Shown piece by piece: positions 45,761 to 58,128 of a DNA stretch of 64,000 bases; the first letter of the stretch is position 1, and each line of letters begins with the position of its first letter. The stretch spans positions 312,001-376,000 of the forward strand of contig JAJEKV010000295.1 of assembly GCA_021234155.1 (NCBI GenBank), given 5' to 3'. The position numbers and the translations under genes are program-made. Under the pieces are notes generated by a model. The model ran no database searches. It had not been told where the DNA came from and was given only the letters and a program-made list of their open reading frames with translations. Source of the DNA: Isoetes taiwanensis. Lineage: Eukaryota > Streptophyta > Lycopodiopsida > Isoetales > Isoetaceae.

Positions 45761-45834
45761 GGTAGAAGGAAGAAAGGAAGAAAGGATTGGCGCTAGAAGG
45801 AAGAAAGGATTGGCGGTTGAAAGAATGGAGGGTT

Positions 45835-45843
45835 TCTTATAGG
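45835..45843 (-). promoter_or_regulatory. TATA box of the small ORF
   Basis: Minus strand CCTATAAGA, about 78 bases before the ATG at 45760, followed by a CTTTCTTCC-rich leader. Confidence 0.5.
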
Positions 45844-45924
45844 CGCGGTTGTAATTATGATTCCATCACATCATACAAGATTTATATCATATACGAATTA
45901 CCTATCATTACTTCTATTGAATTA

Positions 45925-46170
45925 ATTACGCCCTAGGTTATCATTAATTCTCTATAGAATTACCCACATGTCAGCTATACTTAAAAACCTATGTTTTCAT
46001 TAATTTTGTATAATTACCTAGACCCCAGCTATACTTACAACCAACTTTGGCCCAACTAGATTTACGACCTATATTTACCTCATTAGTACTACTAGCATAC
46101 ACCCTATGTTACCATTAATTTTGCAATAATTACCTACACCTGAGCTATACTTACAACCTATTTTTGGCTG
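45925..46170. repeat. Irregular AT-rich repeats upstream of the small ORF
   Basis: CATTAATTTTGxxTAATTACCTA and AGCTATACTTACAACC recur three times at 60-120-bp spacing. Confidence 0.7.
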
Positions 46171-46289
46171 CACTTACAACATATATTTGTCCATTTAATG
46201 GTTTTTTTGGTATTTCTTAAAGTTCCCTTTAATCGGTTCACAAAATTACTTTGTCCTTTTTTCGAACTAATATTGAGACATTTCACTTT

Positions 46290-47156
46290 ATATAGGTGAA
46301 GCGTGTGGATCCTAAAAAGGGTAAAAATGTAATGCCTATCCCCCCAACATGTTTCAACATTGTTACCACATGTTCTTATCACATTGTTACCCCATTGTAA
46401 ACATTGTTCTTGTAGGTCAATCTTTGTGGACCACCCAAAGGGTGTTGAGGCCGAGACTACTAAGCAAATTGTCCTCTGATGAGGTTGGATTGGAAGAATA
46501 AGAAGGTGAAAGTGAAGCACCAATGTAATAAGGAGCTAGTAGGTGAAGGAACTATCATACTAGCTGATCCTATCCAGCCGGGCCAATGATGAAAGGTTAG
46601 GAGAGGATAAAGTGGGTGTGGCCATACCAAGTTTAGAGGAAAAATGGAAGGAAAAAGGATCAAATCACCAGATTGCACTTCGCTTGTATTAAACAATTGG
46701 AGGTTCCATGCATCATGCCATGGCCTATAGCCCGCATTGAGTTTATAGGAGAATTCCTATTACCGAGCGGAGGTTGTGGATGACACTGATTTTCTTAATG
46801 CACCTCCAATAGCCGCCGGGACCACATTTTCGGAGAAGAGGGCACACTCGGTGGTGAAACATTATCCTAGCAAGAGGTTCAAGTCAAGTAGTGATTGTTC
46901 ACGTGAAGCTCGACTAAGGTAAGGGAATGGAATGTTGTTGGGCTAATTGTGTTCAGAAGTTTGAAATTGATGAATTGGTGGAAGCAAGAGCCACCTTTCA
47001 AGAGTATACTTGTGATGAGAGGAGGACTTACATGTACTCCATTCATGAGCTTGCACTTCAAGATGAAAAATTTCCAAAGAAAAAAAAATACCCACTGCTA
47101 GGGACATGGATATGTAAAGTTGCATGGATACATATTCATGGCATTCCAATTTCATA
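46290..47156 (+). pseudogene. DUF7869-family gene, N-terminal part, interrupted
   Basis: Short frames in order read APPIAAGTTFSEKRAHSV, KHYPSKRFKSSSDCSREA, CCWANCVQKFEIDELVEA, RRTYMYSIHELALQD and YPLLGTWICKVAWIHIHGI. The last phrases are the usual N-terminal region of plant and fungal DUF7869 proteins (xxICKxAWxxIHGI). At 47157 a tRNA-like repeat array begins, and the protein resumes near 50197. Several indels. DUF7869 proteins are thought to be transposon-derived; the biochemical role is unknown. Confidence 0.78.
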
Positions 47157-48671
47157 TATTTGGGAGTTGGTTTATGGGGTTATCTGGCCATGATCCCAGT
47201 GGTGGTAGAACTTGTGCCTATAATCGTGTCCTCCACTTTGGTTGCCTTGACCTAGATGACAAAAGAGTATATTTCTAGAGCGTACAAGATAGTCTAGCTA
47301 GACCAAAAATAAAAAATACAAAATTTAAAGTGACTTCCTAAGGCGGAGATATCACCCTACAAAGTGTGCATGTATGGCTAAAGTTTTACCCAACGGATGT
47401 GTGGTGAGTTGGTATAGGCCTAGTAATGCCAAAATAAATGTGCACTTGGTCGGGGGTTCAAACCTGACCGGTGTATGTTTATATTTGGGAGTTGGTTCTT
47501 GGGGTTATATCGACCATGATCCCCGGCGTGGTAAAACTTGTGCCTATATCGTGTCCTCCACTTTGGTTGCCTTGACCGGCAATAGGATATTTCTAGCTAG
47601 TCTCAGTACAAGATGATATTCTAGTGACAAGACTAGTCTATTTGGAACAAAAATAAAAATACAAAAATTTTCGTGACTTCCTAAGCGGGAGATATCACGC
47701 CTACAAAGTGTGCATGTATGGCTAAAGTTTTGCCCAACGGATGTGTGGTGAGTTGGTATAGGCCTAATAATGCCAAAATAAATGTGCACTTGGTCGGGGG
47801 TTCAAACCCGACCAGTGTATGTTTATTGTTGGGAGTTGGTTCTCGGGGTTATCTGGCCATGATCCCCAGAAGCGTGGTAGAACTTGTGCCTATACGTGTC
47901 CTCCACTTTGGTTGCCTTGACCGGCAGTAGGATATTTCTAGCTATTCTAGTGACAAGACTAGTCTAGCTGGACCAAAAATAAAAAATACAAAAATTTCCG
48001 TGACTTCCTAAGGCGGGAGATATCCTGCCTACAAAGTATGCATGTATGGTTAAATTTTTGCCCAACGGATGTGTGGTGAGTTGGTATAGGCCTAGTAATG
48101 CCAAAATAAATGTGCACTTGGTCGGGGGTTCAAACCCGACTAGTGTATGTTTATATTTGGGAGTTCATTGGGGTTATCTCTGCCATGATCCCCATGTAGA
48201 ATTTGTGCCTATCGTGTCCTCCACTTTGGTTGCCTTGGCCGCAAGAGGATATTTTTAAAAGACAAGATGATATTACAGTGACAAGACTAGTCTATTTGGA
48301 CCAAAATAAAAAATACAAAAATTTCCATGACTTCCTAAGGCGGGAGATATCCTTCCTACAAAGTGTGCAAAACTTTAGCCATACATGCACACTTTGTAGA
48401 AGTGATATCTGGACGCCTTTAGGAAATCCTGATATACTGTATTTTTTATTTTTGGTCCAGCTAGACTTCTTTGTCACTAGAATATCATCCATACTGACTT
48501 AGCTAGAAATATCTCACGGGTCAAGGCAACCAAAGTGGAGGACACGATAGACAAGTTCTACCACGTCGGGGATCATGGGTCAGATAACCCAAAGAACCAA
48601 CTCCCAAATATAAACATACAACCCATTAGTTTGAACCCACGATCAAGGGCACATTTATTTTGGCATTACTA

Positions 48672-49271
48672 AACGCTGTGGAATAAATTACTAATCGTGA
48701 TATTTCTTATTAGCGTAATGACTTTAGCTAAACTTGCTCAAAATTCACCCCAAAACTTTTACGTGGTTTAGCTAAACTCTACACATTTTCCTCTCATACT
48801 TTCTAGCGTTTAGCTAAACTAACCCAAACATCAACCCAAAAATTTCTATGGTATGACCCAAGTAAAAATATTAAGCCAAATTACTATACTTTTTCTCAAT
48901 ATATTCCATTTATTTTGGTCATTTTCTTTGTGAAAACATTCTAAAATAATGCTAACTAGCAAAGTCTAGGACTCAAATTAATTTATAATGCTAGAAACTA
49001 AACTACTAATCCTATATTTCATATAAATTAAGCTAAACTGGCCCGAAATTCATTCTAAAAGTTTCTATGGTTTAGCTAAACAATACAAAATTTCACTCTC
49101 TTACTTTCTAGCGTTTGGCTAAAGAGCTCCAAGGTTGGTGCAGTCCCGAAAAACGTTAAGCTAAAATTATTATTTTTTTCCCAATTTTTTCCATTTACTT
49201 TAGCCAAATTATTTTGAAAATGTGCTAAAAAATCGCCAAATAGCTAAGTTTAGCCCTTAAATTATTCCATG
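48672..49271. mobile_element. 600-bp insertion in the SINE array with 5-bp TSD
   Basis: TACTA lies on both sides (48667-48671 and 49272-49276), and removing the insert restores the unit sequence GGCATTACTAGGCC. Near the ends are weak inverted repeats (GTGGAATAAATTA / CATGGAATAATTTAA). The interior is two diverged halves about 313 bp apart, rich in the palindrome TTTAGCTAAA. Non-coding MITE-like element; superfamily undetermined. Confidence 0.8.
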
Positions 49272-49394
49272 TACTAGGCCTATACCACCGTTGGGCAAAA
49301 CTTTAGCCATACATGCATACTTTGTAGGCAGGATATCTCCCGCCTTAGGAAGTCACGGAAATTTTTGTATTTTTTTTATTTTGGTCCAGCTAGA

Positions 49395-49606
49395 CTAGTC
49401 TTGTCACTAGAATATCATCTTGTACAGACTAGCTAGAAATATCCTACTGCCGGTCAAGGCAACCAAAGTGGAGGACACGTATAGGCACAAGTTTTACCAC
49501 GTCGGGCTAGAATATCATCTTGTACAGACTAGCTAGAAATATCCTACTGCCGGTCAAGGCAACCAAAGTGGAGGACACGTATAGGCACAAGTTTTACCAC
49601 GTCGGG
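49395..49606. repeat. About 95-bp local duplication in the array
   Basis: CTAGAATATCATCTTGTACA to TTTTACCACGTCGGG occurs twice back to back (about 49415-49505 and 49507-49596). Confidence 0.88.
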
Positions 49607-50196
49607 GATCATGGCCGTATAACCCCAGTAACCAATTCCCAAATATAAACATACACTGGCCGGGTTTGAACCCCCGACCAAATGCACATTTATTTTGGCA
49701 TTACTAGGCCTATACCAACTCACCACACATCCGTTGGGCAAGACTTTAGCCATACATGCACACTTTGTGGCGGGATATCTCCCGCCTTAGGAAGTCCGAG
49801 AAATTTTTGTATTTTTTTATTTTGGTCCAGCTAGACTAGTCTTGTCAATAGAATATCATCTTGTGCTGGACTAGCTAGAAATATCCCATCACGGGTCAAG
49901 GCAATCAAAGTGGAGGACACGATAGGCACAAGTTCTACCACGCCGGGGATCATGGCCAGATAACCCGGTAACCAACTCCCAAATATAAACATACACTGGG
50001 TAGGGGTTTGAACCCCCACCAAGTGCACATTTATTTTGGCATTACTAGGCCTATACCAACTCACCACACATCCGTTGGGCAAGACTTTAGCCATACATGC
50101 ACACTTTGTAGGCAGGATATCTCCCGCTAAGTCACGGAAATTTTTGTATTTTTTTTATTTTGGTCCAGCTAACTAGACAAGCAAGACTAGCTAGAA

Positions 50197-52294
50197 ATTG
50201 GTCATGCAAAGGGGAGTAAAATTGCATTATATGGAAATAATGGCATGTTGAGGCCAACTTCTAGGATCCTGGCTGCTAGAGAGGTTTTTGAAAAATATGT
50301 TGAATTCAATGCTGAGAATATGCCACATAAAAGTAGGAAAGATCAACAGGGAAAAATAGTTGTCGAGAAGAGATTGCCATCCCATTGTACCCAGAAGAGC
50401 ATATTGGAGGAAGTGAATGCTTTGCTTCGAGAACTACGCTGTACACTGCAATATCTCAACCCAGCTTCAGTAGACTATGGAGCAAGCACTTCAAGCATGT
50501 CATTATAGACACTTCGAACAACTTTGCAAAGTGCAACTTGTGTGCTAAATTGAAAGAGATTCTTGATAAGACCAAGTAACCAAGCCAAAGGGCTAAGATA
50601 AGGGAGCAAATGAAAGATCACATGACAGACCAACTATCATGTAGATCCACTTATTGGATGTGGAGAACATTATCATGTTTGGAACCCAATAACTATGTTT
50701 GTATTATATATGACAATATGGATCAATCGAAGACTTGTTTGCCACGGTATAGTTACATACCCAAGCAAATCAATAGATCTTATCCTTTGCAAGTCTCTCT
50801 CGACGAGGTGCAATAGTGCATGGCTCCGGTGCCAATTTATTATGGCCATTTTAGTTTGCAATTGTGGAGTGATGGTCCCGATTTTCATATTGGAAGTGTG
50901 ATGAGGTGCTTGAGGAACTATGAGAGTGGTTATTACGGTGACCTCCACAACCACGGAGGTGGTAGCCAACCACTCTTGATTGCATTGTTGGATAGAAAGC
51001 CTAATAATTTAGAGAAGTTTACTAAGGCAAGGTTTAGGAAGTCGGGTGCTTCGAACATGTTGGAGCCTCAAGTTCACGTCCCCAACCTGAGATCTACCAC
51101 CAAGGTTCCTCCTCCAACTTGACAATTGTCTTTTGAATGAGAATAAAAAGGTATATGTTCTCATTCCTATCTTATTTAACAGTAGGTGGGTGTCTTTGAA
51201 AGAGTGAATTTAGGGTTCTTAATGCTGGACATACTCATGAGAATGTGGATGCATTGTTTGGGAAGTATAGTCTTGTGATTGAAATCTCAAAGCTGTGACC
51301 AATCTTCCTAGACTAATGGAAGTTCTTAGTGAATGCATTTCACCTTCTCCTATAGGGTTGATCATACAAGAGGTGCACGATTGGAAGAATTTTATCGAAG
51401 GTTATGCTCTTGATATGGAAGGTCAATCTAGACCTCTTGATTACACTTTTACGGGTCATGGGAATAAGCCAATCATGCAATGGAAGATGAGACCTTCGGA
51501 TGATAAATGGAGGCCGGATGAGGGAGTACCTATATGGCACAAAGATGAAAATGGTAAACCTAAGATTCCAAGGGGTCAACCAAAAGCTCTTAAGCCTTTT
51601 CAGAGGTGGATTCATTGCAAAGCACATTGGGCGGCATTTCTGAATACATCAAGTATTGGAAAAATAACCCAGATGATACCAACCTTGCATTGATAGATTA
51701 TTGGACACGGTACATGGATTATTGGGACAAGTAGACACATCCTCTGATGAACTCAAAGATAGATGGCTACGTAAGACTAGGTGGAGAGACTTGATAAGAC
51801 CCGAGGAAGCTGATGATGTGGTTAGTAGTATTCGCAAGTCCATGGCTCCTCCATTTCTTTGAAAAACACTATGTTGGTCCTAGGAAAGGAAGGCCTAAAT
51901 ATCTCGGGCTGGAGGATTATGATCCCAAAGATGACTTGCTTTGCCATCAATTTGCACTTATAGTACCAGGCAAAGAGTTATACCTGTGTGGATGGGTTAC
52001 ACCATCTGAGAGGTTTGCAAAAAGTAGGTGACCATAATGTGAACAAAGTTAGGGTGTGGAGTGGTGGTGTCGGTGCACCCGGTTAAATGCGATGCTGAGA
52101 GGAAGAAAGGTATAGAGGCTGTTGGACAAAGAGATGGAAGAAACCCTATTGAAGGGGATGATTGGGTTGAGTTAGATACTATTTTGTTTTCATGGACCCC
52201 AAAGGTCATCCCAGGCAAGACTGCTAGGGTTACAATACCTCTGGAAGTGAGGAAGAAAGCTATGATATCTCTAGGGGTCACTTCTGAGAAGTAA
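50197..52294 (+). pseudogene. DUF7869-family gene, C-terminal part
   Basis: It continues the protein at 46290-47156. In order: RPTSRILAAREVFEKYVE, HCTQKSILEEVNALLREL, FAKCNLCAKLKEILDKTK (CxxC), IIYDNMDQSKTCLPRYSY, YYGHFSLQLWSDGPDFHI, GHTHENVDALFGKYS, IIQEVHDWKNFIEGY, PIMQWKMRPSDDKWRPDE and a C-terminus ending at 52294. YDNMDQSK and GHTHExVDALFGK are the family's signature blocks with conserved acidic and His residues. At least five frameshifts or stops. The signature residues survive, but no long protein can be made. Confidence 0.87.
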
Positions 52295-52698
52295 TTGGCA
52301 ATATGTAACTCGACATGCATATGTGAAATATTTTTAATTTTTAATGCAATCATGTTGTGCTGTTATAAAAAAAAGTCACATTCTCGATGCAAATTTACTA
52401 ACCCGGGAAAAAGTTGCAGTGCCAAAATGGTCCAAAATCCTGACATAAATCCAATTTAAATGAATGATGGTTAGAATGGGATAGATGGTTCAGTATCATA
52501 TGGAGCTTTGAAAACTCACACCCACAAAGGCGCCAGAGGCAGCACTGCATGCCACATATGGGCGCTTTAAACCAATTTGCTGCTAGATCTAAGAGCTCTT
52601 CGTGGCCCACTGTATACATAACTATTGTGCCTCTTTCTGAAAGCGGTCTGTAGCCAAGGAAAGATTATCTGCCTTACTTTGCAAAAGCCAGACTCCAT

Positions 52699-52761
52699 TT
52701 AGAGTAAGAGTCCATCAGAATCAAGATCTCGCTCAGCATCCGTTTTGTCTTCTGATCCTTC
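52699..52761 (-). CDS. Possible terminal exon, unrecognised
   Basis: After the acceptor TTTTTCCAG the minus strand reads EGSEDKTDAERDLDSDG, then LLL and stop. An upstream exon might end at CAAATG/GTAAAA near 52830. Competing plus-strand frames at 52880-53303 (IDRVKPSVQVPDSFVGFF) are equally coding-like, so strand and model are uncertain. Confidence 0.3.
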   Translation of the reverse strand, partial: EGSEDKTDAERDLDSDGLLL

Positions 52762-53303
52762 CTGGAAAAAGAGTATCTCAGTAAGATTCTTAAGTGAAGG
52801 GATTAATCATCACTGGGAAATATTTTACCATTTGGCAGACAGACATGGGCGACCTTAGTTTGGAAGTCCGGCAATAATATTGAGCCAGACAGATCCGAAG
52901 AAGGAGGAAAGAAGTGATTCTGCAACAAAGATTGATCGCGTGAAACCTTCTGTGCAAGTGCCAGATTCATTTGTCGGATTCTTTCGCACTTTCCTATTGA
53001 AATATGAAGTCGGCCTTGAAATCCCAGACCACCTGCTTATCAAAAGGATGAGTTCTTCATATGATAAGATCAATATAAGAGAAATCGTTATCTTACTTGC
53101 TCGCGCCAAGCTCTCCGATTTCTGACTTGAAACATCTATACATTGAAAATCTGGCGGAGTTGAAACCCACATTTTATAGGATTGCGGACATGCGGCTTGA
53201 CATGCAAAAGCACCGGAATAGGCATGCATTGCTTGAATGCATGCGAGGTTGCATCGTGGATGGTGAATCGGAAGTAAGCGCCATATTTGGTTTCCTGTTA
53301 TGA

Positions 53304-55200
53304 ATTCTAGGAGTGCGAGCGTCGCCATAGCCATGGAGCTTCAGGTAAGGAAAGGAAAAATCGTAAGGTGAAGGGTTCGAGCATTACACAGCCTGTCGGA
53401 ATCAATGCGTGTCAGATCCGTTACGCGGTCGGGCCGTCGCCATCATTTTTTTCAGTATGGACGTTCAGGAGGGTGTGAAATCCATTGTCACACGTGCCCA
53501 CTTACCGCCATTTTATTCCCGTTGAAGCCTTATTTACCCTGACTTTTGTGGTAACTCGTTAAGGTAAGGTTTCCCATGTAAACAAGGTTAGGTTTCCAAT
53601 TGCTTTTTAAAATTAGATTTCTAGTGGATCTTGCTCTTTCGGCCCCTAGGGGAGATTGTCATGTATTTCTTGGCCAAGGGGTGGAGGTATGAGCCCCCCC
53701 AGCCATTTTTTCAAAATTCCCCTAGCTTAGTTTCCTTTCTAAATAAGGTTAGGTTTCTGCCTGATCTTGCTTTTCGGACCCCTAGGGGATATGGACATGT
53801 ATTTCTTGGCTAAAGTGGAGGTAGGGGCTGTTAACTGGAGATGAACCATATGCTACTATGCATTATGGAGCTATCATAGGTCAGATTGTCATGAGAGAAC
53901 TCTTCTGGCTGTTAGCATGCAAATGCCCTCTCTAACTCCTTATTTTGTAGGTGGTATTGTGAACACCCTCGACCTCTAGTACCCAGTTGGTGTGATCCAA
54001 AGATGGAGAACTCGATGGAGAAATTTTCAGCCCGATCCTCGTGTTATTGACCATCTTTTATTCGGGGATTGCTAACGAACTAAGGGCAATGGCGCATCCC
54101 TCGGCCAAAACCTCGACCCACAGGCCTAAGGGTCCATACTTTGTTTTGTGTATATTGACTATGTTAAATTGATTTTGTAATTATTCGGGCATGCTTCTTT
54201 TTGTAATGCAGAAGGCATACTTTTTTTGCAGGCATATCCACGAGAATAAGCGTAGTGTAAGCCCTAAATCGGAGTGTATTGCATGTGCAAAAGACAAAAG
54301 AAAGTACATCCCGCTATGGATTTCATCTCAAAGTTGGTTAGTCACTCTTTGAGTCATTATTCAAGCTTTTCTTCACACTATGTACATTAAGCTACATCAG
54401 ACAAGCATGAACCTGATTGAGGAAGGAATTGAGTGTGACTAAGGGTGAAATGTTACTTCGAGCAAGCCCAATCCAGGGACAAAGACTTTCAAACCCATCA
54501 CTTTTACTTTCATTGGTTTAGGTTTCACGCTTGAGGGTTGCATTTCTAGTCAATGATTCAAATCCAAATGTTGTAAACCCTCATGGTAGAGGTAAGAGTT
54601 CCCCCATGGGATTAATATGATATGAATGGTCCCATTATTTCTCCTAAGGGTTAGGTAACTTGTAATTTTATGCCAAGGAATTCCCCCCTAGCAAATTTAT
54701 AAAAAAAAACAATATGGTTTATTAACGACCCCTTACCTTATTGGTTAAGGAAACAATTGGGCCTTAAGGTCAATGGGTCAACCCTTGAATTGTAATTGGA
54801 TACTCTAAGATGGAGATATGAGTCCGTCCATGGGTAATAGTACTAATGTATGCAGGAAGAAGCATCTAGTGTCTTTATTTTCATGTATATCCCTTGTATT
54901 TTATTCCCTATGGAGGTATGAATTTCTCATGGGAGTATATTTTTTAATATGAGCCTAAGCGATCTTGGTTATGGTATGGTGTCGAGGGCATGCAAATTAG
55001 AAAAGATGCCTTGAGGCCCTAATATCTTTATTTTTATGTCTACCCCTTGTATTTTTATTCTTTATGGAAGTATGAATCCCCTCCAATGGAGTATATTTTG
55101 TAATATGAGCCTCGTCTTCTTGGTTGTGGTATGGTGTCAAGGGGCATGTAGATTAGAAAAGATGCCTTTGAATTTTCACATGTACAAGTTTGCTTGATAT
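53304..55200. other. Intergenic with two local duplications
   Basis: A diverged direct repeat of about 140 bp (CCCCTAGGGGA...CATGTATTTCTTGG near 53644 and 53781) and a 153-bp tandem repeat (54872 and 55025; TCTTTATTTT...CCCTTGTATTTT). No gene supported. Confidence 0.65.
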
Positions 55201-55254
55201 TTTTGAGTAAATCTAACGTCCTGCAAAAAACAAAAAACTACAAAAGACCGTATA

Positions 55255-56155
55255 TATATCTATAGTGGTTTGGTAGTAATTGATTATGACAATAGTTTTT
55301 TGGGTGCCTTATGAGTAACCACTATGAATAGCCACAACAAGGAAGATGGGTCGCTGTTTTTAGCTGAAGATGAATTTGGTGCTGCCATGTGGCAGTCACC
55401 TACACTCCGGAATGGAAACAGGGGCAAGGATTCCGCTCATCCGGTGGAAATCAGCAGCAGTCGGTGAAGATCCGGTGAAGATCGGTGGAAATCAGCAGCA
55501 ATGGACGAAGCTCCCATCTTCCTTGTTGTAGGGGGAAGCAAATCGGTTTTGGGCCGGGGACTTCGCTTCCTACCGCCCGGTGGCGGGGCTCCCAATCCAT
55601 AGGAAGGGGTCCCGATTTCCTTCCCCCTATACATCCTTTTAGGTGATAACCATGGATAATTACCATGACAATTAATTCAGTATTGAAAACCATGCCATAA
55701 ACCACGATCATTTTATATCATACATTTTCATAATAAAAACTAGCATGAATGACCACCATGGCATTTAAATTGGTATAAAAACCATGTCATAAACTACTTC
55801 AACTTATGAAAGACAAGTGACAGTACAAAACCAATATGAATAACCATTTTGATAATTAAAGCGGTGTTGCAAACTATGCTACAAACCACTTTGTATTTAA
55901 TAAACCATGGGACGTTAGAGAACCAACATCAAAGACCACCATTGATGCTAGAAACCATGCAATAAACTAATATTAGTTTTATTAAACCACGTTATAACAT
56001 AAAATCAATATTAATAACCATGTACTCGTTATGAAAACCACTATGTTATGTGGTTCTTACTAAGAATAAAATTTCTAGCATAAAAAACAACATCTATAGT
56101 GGTTCTTTAGAAGTTTATTATAGTGGTTAAAAATTTGGGTGCCTTGTGAGAGTCC
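55255..56155. repeat. Repeat-rich block with AACCAT/AACCAC motifs
   Basis: CTATAGTGGTT followed by GGGTGCCTTxTGAG occurs at both ends in direct orientation (55259-55316 and 56094-56150). Inside is a GC-rich stretch (55425-55630) with repeated GGTGAAGATC / GGTGGAAATCAGCAGCA, then many AACCAT and AAACCAC motifs like those at 23.7-24.0 kb. No coding evidence. Confidence 0.6.
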
Positions 56156-56754
56156 TCCACTTTTGGAATTCAATTTCGATCAACAGTTATGCTGCAAAAC
56201 TTATAGCCGGATCCAGCATTTCTAAAATCTGTATTCTGGCACAAGGCAGATGCAAACTGCTCCAATCTACCACCAATACATGTACACTATTATTTGTCGC
56301 ACACGGCAGCAGGCTTAGGCCAAAATTGCATCCACCAAATTTCGCATGTTTCAAACGTCCAATTTGCTTTTATATTCTAATTCCCTTCTAATTGCTTATC
56401 ACTAACAACTTGTATCCGCAACTCAAAATCAAGCACAATTTCATAAAAATGAGAAATTTCATGATTCCAATTAGGGATGAAATTGTTTTTTGGTCTTTTT
56501 TTATGACCAATTTTTGAGCTATTATGGCGCTATTATGTGTATTCATGCATGTGAAGTGCCATTATCTGGCATCATTAGAAACATGACAATGTAGAAAATA
56601 CAGCTAAGAACAAGATTAATTTTATAACAAACAAAATTTGCATATCCATAGACAATTAGAGATATGAGCAATCTATGAGTTCGATAAATTTATATACAAA
56701 AATATTATTTTTACATTTGAGGTACACATAATTTATCAGGCTCCTCCGTGCAAG

Positions 56755-57600
56755 CTATAGGATTAGATGGTTGAGCACCGCTGATGGATCAAAATCAAAT
56801 GCATGGGTAGTGGGGTCAACTTCATCGAGATTGTCGAGGTCGAACTTAGCTTCTTTAATAGCCTCGTATTCAACGTCAGCAATCTTAGGTGATTCATGTT
56901 GGGCTTGGCCTGTTTGTGCATGCTCATCACTTCCACCTTCAAGAGCACCTTGATGATGGGACACAGGGACTGCAGCCAGGATAGGATTGAGCAGGCAGTC
57001 TAGCCTATCAAGAATCCCTTTCAGGCACTGCTGTTTGGTCGGATCATGTTCGAACACGACGCAAAACCTTTTGTGAATCAATGTAGGTCTGCCAAAAGCA
57101 CCACAGAGAAGTAATTGAACACTCATGTACCTGGTTGTACCATCTTGTACATGAGGTAAGAGCAAGTTGCAGAACCTAGCTGACTTCTCCTTATAATTTC
57201 TCCGGGCAAGCCTTGCCAAGTATACCTGAATATATTGTGAAAGACCTTTTCAGTAATGGGCTCAGTCTCCTGGTCTACTTCTTCTTCATTGTGAGCAGGA
57301 AGTGGTGGAAGTTCCTGTGGGTGATCGACATAGGAAAACCTGAGGTCAATCTCTTCGACAACAGTCATGGCAGCAGACTGGATCTTCATGGCATAGACGA
57401 GTGCATGCGGTTCCAACACCATTGTTGGTGCTGGATTCTTGTACTTATCCTCGTACATCCCAAAGTAAACTCTGTGATGCTCCCTAGATCTATCAATGCT
57501 CCCATCATATAAATATGGAAAATTCCCCTCCCATGGCGACTCCATCGCCACAGAAAGGCCCTCCGTCTGACTCGGACCACTTGTGATGGACAAGTGTCTG
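56755..57600 (-). pseudogene. Unrecognised gene, left inverted copy
   Basis: The minus-strand frame 57632-57123 reads MESPWEGNFPYLYDGSIDRS, APTMVLEPHALVYAMKIQS, VVEEIDLRFSY and FRYTWQGLPGEIIRR. After a frameshift near 57125 the frame to 56755 has CGAFGRPTLIHKRFC, FEHDPTKQQCLKGILDRLD, an acidic linker and a stop after DPSAVLNHLIL. The copy at 61.9-64 kb is about 85-90 percent identical in protein and lacks this frameshift, so the true product is one protein of at least 300 residues. I do not recognise the family. The 5' end is joined to LTR-like DNA at about 57600, so the first MGR codons come from the repeat. Confidence 0.65.
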
Positions 57601-58128
57601 AGTGAAGGGCACGGAGGTGTCATTCGTCCCATGCCTGCTATGGAAATCCTATATAGCGGAAGCGTACATACATGTTAGCACCTGACAACAATACAAATAA
57701 ATAGTATACCACCACGAAGGGTGGCCTATCATCATCAATACAACAGAACCCCAACATAACAAAGGAAATGCACCAAAAATAAGGGCTCTACTCTGGGCTC
57801 AGGCTCATGGGGGTCGACTGACAGTCAAGGCCTCCGGATAACAGCAGACAGAAGTATAACATGGCGTTGGCTGGCACAGAACACTCCCGGGACCCATACG
57901 ATGCTCCCATCATATAAAAACAAGAAATTCCCCTTCCATGGCGACTCCATCGCCACAGAAAGGCCCTCTGTCTGACTCGAAACCACTTGTGATGGGCAAG
58001 TGTCTGGGTGAAGGACACGGAGGTGTCATTCGTCCCACGCCTTCTATGGGAATCCTATATAGCAGAAGTGTACATACATGTTAGCACCTGGCAACAATAC
58101 AAATAAATGATATACCACCACGAAGGGT
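57501..58128. repeat. 225-bp direct repeat covering the gene/LTR junction
   Basis: 57501-57726 and 57905-58128 are about 90 percent identical. Both contain the start of the unrecognised gene (complement of CCATCACAAGTGGTCCGA) and the adjoining TATATAGG-containing LTR end. The gene/LTR fusion therefore came before the duplication. Confidence 0.9.

Larger units (their letters stand above)
47157..50196. mobile_element. Head-to-head array of tRNA-like (SINE) units inside the DUF7869 gene
   Basis: About six units of 328-344 bp. Plus-strand units have B boxes (GGTTCAAACCC type) at 47455, 47799 and 48127; minus-strand units at about 48633, 49667 and 50009. Each carries an A-box-like TGGTGAGTTGG about 50 bases before the B box, and the stem GGTCGGGGGTTCAAACCCGACC-like pairs as a tRNA T arm. 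Orientation flips near 48362-48400 at a hairpin (TACAAAGTGTGC / GCACACTTTGTA). Outer ends fall within a unit. Either nested SINEs or a foldback element with repeated arms. Confidence 0.8.

Noticed and set aside
47400-47470. tRNA gene in the repeat array
   Set aside because: A and B boxes are present but no acceptor stem pairs, and the unit is repeated; treated as tRNA-derived repeat, not a tRNA gene.
52855-53334. 160-aa minus-strand frame
   Set aside because: Competes with a plus-strand frame over the same bases, and neither has recognisable motifs; only the short terminal exon at 52699 was kept, at low confidence.
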